Below, in pieces: positions 4,997 through 6,402 of a stretch of DNA of 6,402 nucleotides. The notes under the pieces were generated by a model. That model saw nothing but the letters and a program-made list of their open reading frames with translations. It did not search any database and was not told the DNA's origin. A program made the position numbers and the translations under genes. Origin of the DNA: an uncultured Lachnospiraceae bacterium (GTDB lineage Bacteria; Bacillota_A; Clostridia; Lachnospirales; Lachnospiraceae). Numbering within the stretch: position 1 is the first letter of the stretch; every line of letters begins with the position of its first letter. Location: NCBI GenBank assembly GCA_902783205.1, contig CACZQE010000221.1, forward strand, positions 1 through 6,402, written 5' to 3'.

Positions 4997-6402
4997 TTCC
5001 TTTATACCGCTGATGTCCGGCTCTATAGTCATGGAGTAATTGGTGTGATAGATGACGTAGCCGGGATTGGACTGGGGCGGCTTTTTCAGGTTGCCCCGCC
5101 GGGTGTAATCCACCTCGACCTTGGGTGCATTCCGCCCTGAGGAATAATAAGCGGCCAGCCTTGCGGCCTCCTCATAAGTCCGGTCCGGAAGATCATCTGC
5201 CTGCTCCAGCCTGACAATGACATGGGAACCGGCCATCTGTTTGGCATGGAACCACATGTCTCCTGCGTTGGCAAAGCGGAAGGTCAGCTCGTCATTCTGG
5301 AAATTGTTTTTACCTACATACATATGGAATCCGTCGGAGGACAGGTAGTGAAGCGGCCTTGACTTCGACGGTTTTTTTCTGCCTTTTCCCTGCCGCTTCT
5401 TCATGTAACCGTACTGTACCAGCTCATCCCGGATCATGGAGAGATCTTCCTCGTCCCCGGCAATATCCAGTGAAGCCCGGATGGATTCCAGGTGCATCAG
5501 CTCCTTCTCGGTGACATCCACCTGAACAGTCAGAGCTTCGTAAGTCCTCTTCAGTTTATTATAGCGGTCAAAGTACTTTCCGGCATTGTCCATGGGAGAC
5601 AGGGTGGGATCAAGGGGTACTTTGATTTCTTTATTATCATAGTAGTTGATGCAGACAAGCTCCTTCTGGCCCGGAGTAAGATTGTAGCCGTATGTGTGGA
5701 GCATTTCTCCCCAGATCCTGTAACGGTCTCTTTTGTCCGTGTCCTTTAACTGCTTTCTTTGCAGGTCAAGCTTTCTTGCCGTTCTCTGGATGGCTGTCTG
5801 TATAATGTGACGGAGGTCAGCTGACTTCTGCCGCATCCTGGTCACCACTTCCTTCTCTTCATAGAAAATGGTAAGAGCCCGGGATATTGTTTCAAGATGA
5901 CGGACTTCCTTTCCCTCGTACATGGTCAGGGCCACCGAAGAAAACTCCAGGGGACTGCCTCCCTCAAAAACGATATTGGGGTCGAAGCGGCCTGCCTCAA
6001 GATCGGAAAGAAGCCGCATCAGTTCCCCGTAGAGGGCTGTCAGCTGTCCTTCATCAAGCCCTGCGGTGGGAAGATCCCCGTCGATACCTGCCCGGTAACA
6101 GATTTCCTGGGCCAGAAGGGGACTGATTCCGTTAAGACTCTGGTAGACAGCTTTATATACGGGAAGGGGTCTTGCGGCCAGTTCCTCCGTGATCCAGGCC
6201 GCGGTCAGTCCGGAAAGGGGAATTTTTCCCTTGGACAGGGGCGCACTGTAAGGTCTGCCCGGCAGGACCTCCCGCACGGAACTGACCTGAAGGGAAATGT
6301 GTTTGATACTGTCAATGATCAGACCGCTGTCATCGGTAAAAATGATATTACTGTGTTTGCCCATCAGCTCAGTGATCAGCTTTTTCCTGCACAGATCTCC
6401 CA
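4991..6402 (-). CDS. rqcH: Ribosome quality-control protein RqcH (NFACT/FbpA family), 5' end off-window
   Basis: The frame runs open to the right edge. Upstream of an internal ATG at 6364 it continues as GDLCRKKLITEL before MGKHSNIIF, which is internal NFACT-N sequence, so that ATG is not the start. About 469 residues are present; roughly 100 N-terminal ones are missing compared with the family's usual 570-590. Counting from that Met: end of NFACT-N (1-50), a helix-hairpin-helix-like stretch around NGISPLLAQEICYRAGI (78-94), two helical coiled-coil arms (about 165-215 and 260-300), a basic linker (KKRQGKGRKKPSKSR, 322-336), and the NFACT-R domain (338-447) with GKNNFQNDELTFR and MWFHAK..AGSHVI. 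In B. subtilis RqcH binds obstructed 50S subunits and recruits tRNA-Ala to add C-terminal alanine tails that mark stalled peptides for degradation. The conserved Asp-Arg pair needed for tailing lies outside the window. It is convergent with the metallo-hydrolase gene, with shared stop bases. Confidence 0.92.
   Translation of the reverse strand, partial: GDLCRKKLITELMGKHSNIIFTDDSGLIIDSIKHISLQVSSVREVLPGRPYSAPLSKGKIPLSGLTAAWITEELAARPLPVYKAVYQSLNGISPLLAQEICYRAGIDGDLPTAGLDEGQLTALYGELMRLLSDLEAGRFDPNIVFEGGSPLEFSSVALTMYEGKEVRHLETISRALTIFYEEKEVVTRMRQKSADLRHIIQTAIQRTARKLDLQRKQLKDTDKRDRYRIWGEMLHTYGYNLTPGQKELVCINYYDNKEIKVPLDPTLSPMDNAGKYFDRYNKLKRTYEALTVQVDVTEKELMHLESIRASLDIAGDEEDLSMIRDELVQYGYMKKRQGKGRKKPSKSRPLHYLSSDGFHMYVGKNNFQNDELTFRFANAGDMWFHAKQMAGSHVIVRLEQADDLPDRTYEEAARLAAYYSSGRNAPKVEVDYTRRGNLKKPPQSNPGYVIYHTNYSMTIEPDISGIKEL

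Noticed and set aside
6362..6364. ATG at 6364 as the rqcH start codon
   Set aside because: The frame stays open to the window edge and the upstream residues (GDLCRKKLITEL) match conserved internal NFACT sequence, so this Met is internal.

Overview
The window looks like ordinary chromosomal DNA of a low- to mid-GC Firmicute, most likely a clostridial gut-type bacterium (Lachnospiraceae-like). This is inferred from strong AGGAGG-type ribosome binding sites, TATAAT promoters, a clostridial-style RqcH/NFACT protein, a bacterial GlgA, and a 'cytidylate kinase-like' P-loop protein of a type common in that group. No mobile element, CRISPR array, rRNA or tRNA gene was seen.

Layout from left to right. 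Bases 1-254 hold the last 83 codons of a GH32 beta-fructosidase (+). Bases 332-820 hold a short cytidylate kinase-like protein (+). A strong 12-bp hairpin terminator (854-880) separates it from a convergent sodium:solute symporter (938-2470, -). Bases 2471-2714 are a 244-bp divergent regulatory region between the symporter and a glycogen synthase gene, glgA (2715-4157, +). Then comes an RNase Z-like metallo-beta-lactamase-fold hydrolase (4181-4996, +), 23 nt behind glgA and probably in the same transcript. Last is rqcH (4991-6402, -), whose N-terminal part lies beyond the right edge. No gene-free stretch exceeds 300 bases.

How the genes work together: fructan/sucrose hydrolysis (GH32), sodium-driven solute uptake and glucan storage (GlgA) are all carbohydrate or solute functions, but nothing in the sequence links them into one pathway. 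glgA has no glgB, glgC, glgD or glgP neighbour inside the window. RqcH is a ribosome quality-control housekeeping factor. The hydrolase next to glgA has intact metal-binding motifs but an unknown substrate.

I found no clearly new multi-gene system. The most interesting part is the 244-bp divergent region. The symporter's predicted -10 box lies inside one of three copies of an 11-bp repeat (AACACTTTAAC). A second copy forms half of a 16-bp near-palindrome. The predicted symporter leader can fold into a stem followed directly by a T-rich run, as in an attenuator. Smaller points are a Ser in GlgA where the family usually has a substrate-site Asp, and a 6-bp palindrome, TTATAA, that serves as the final two codons of two convergent genes.
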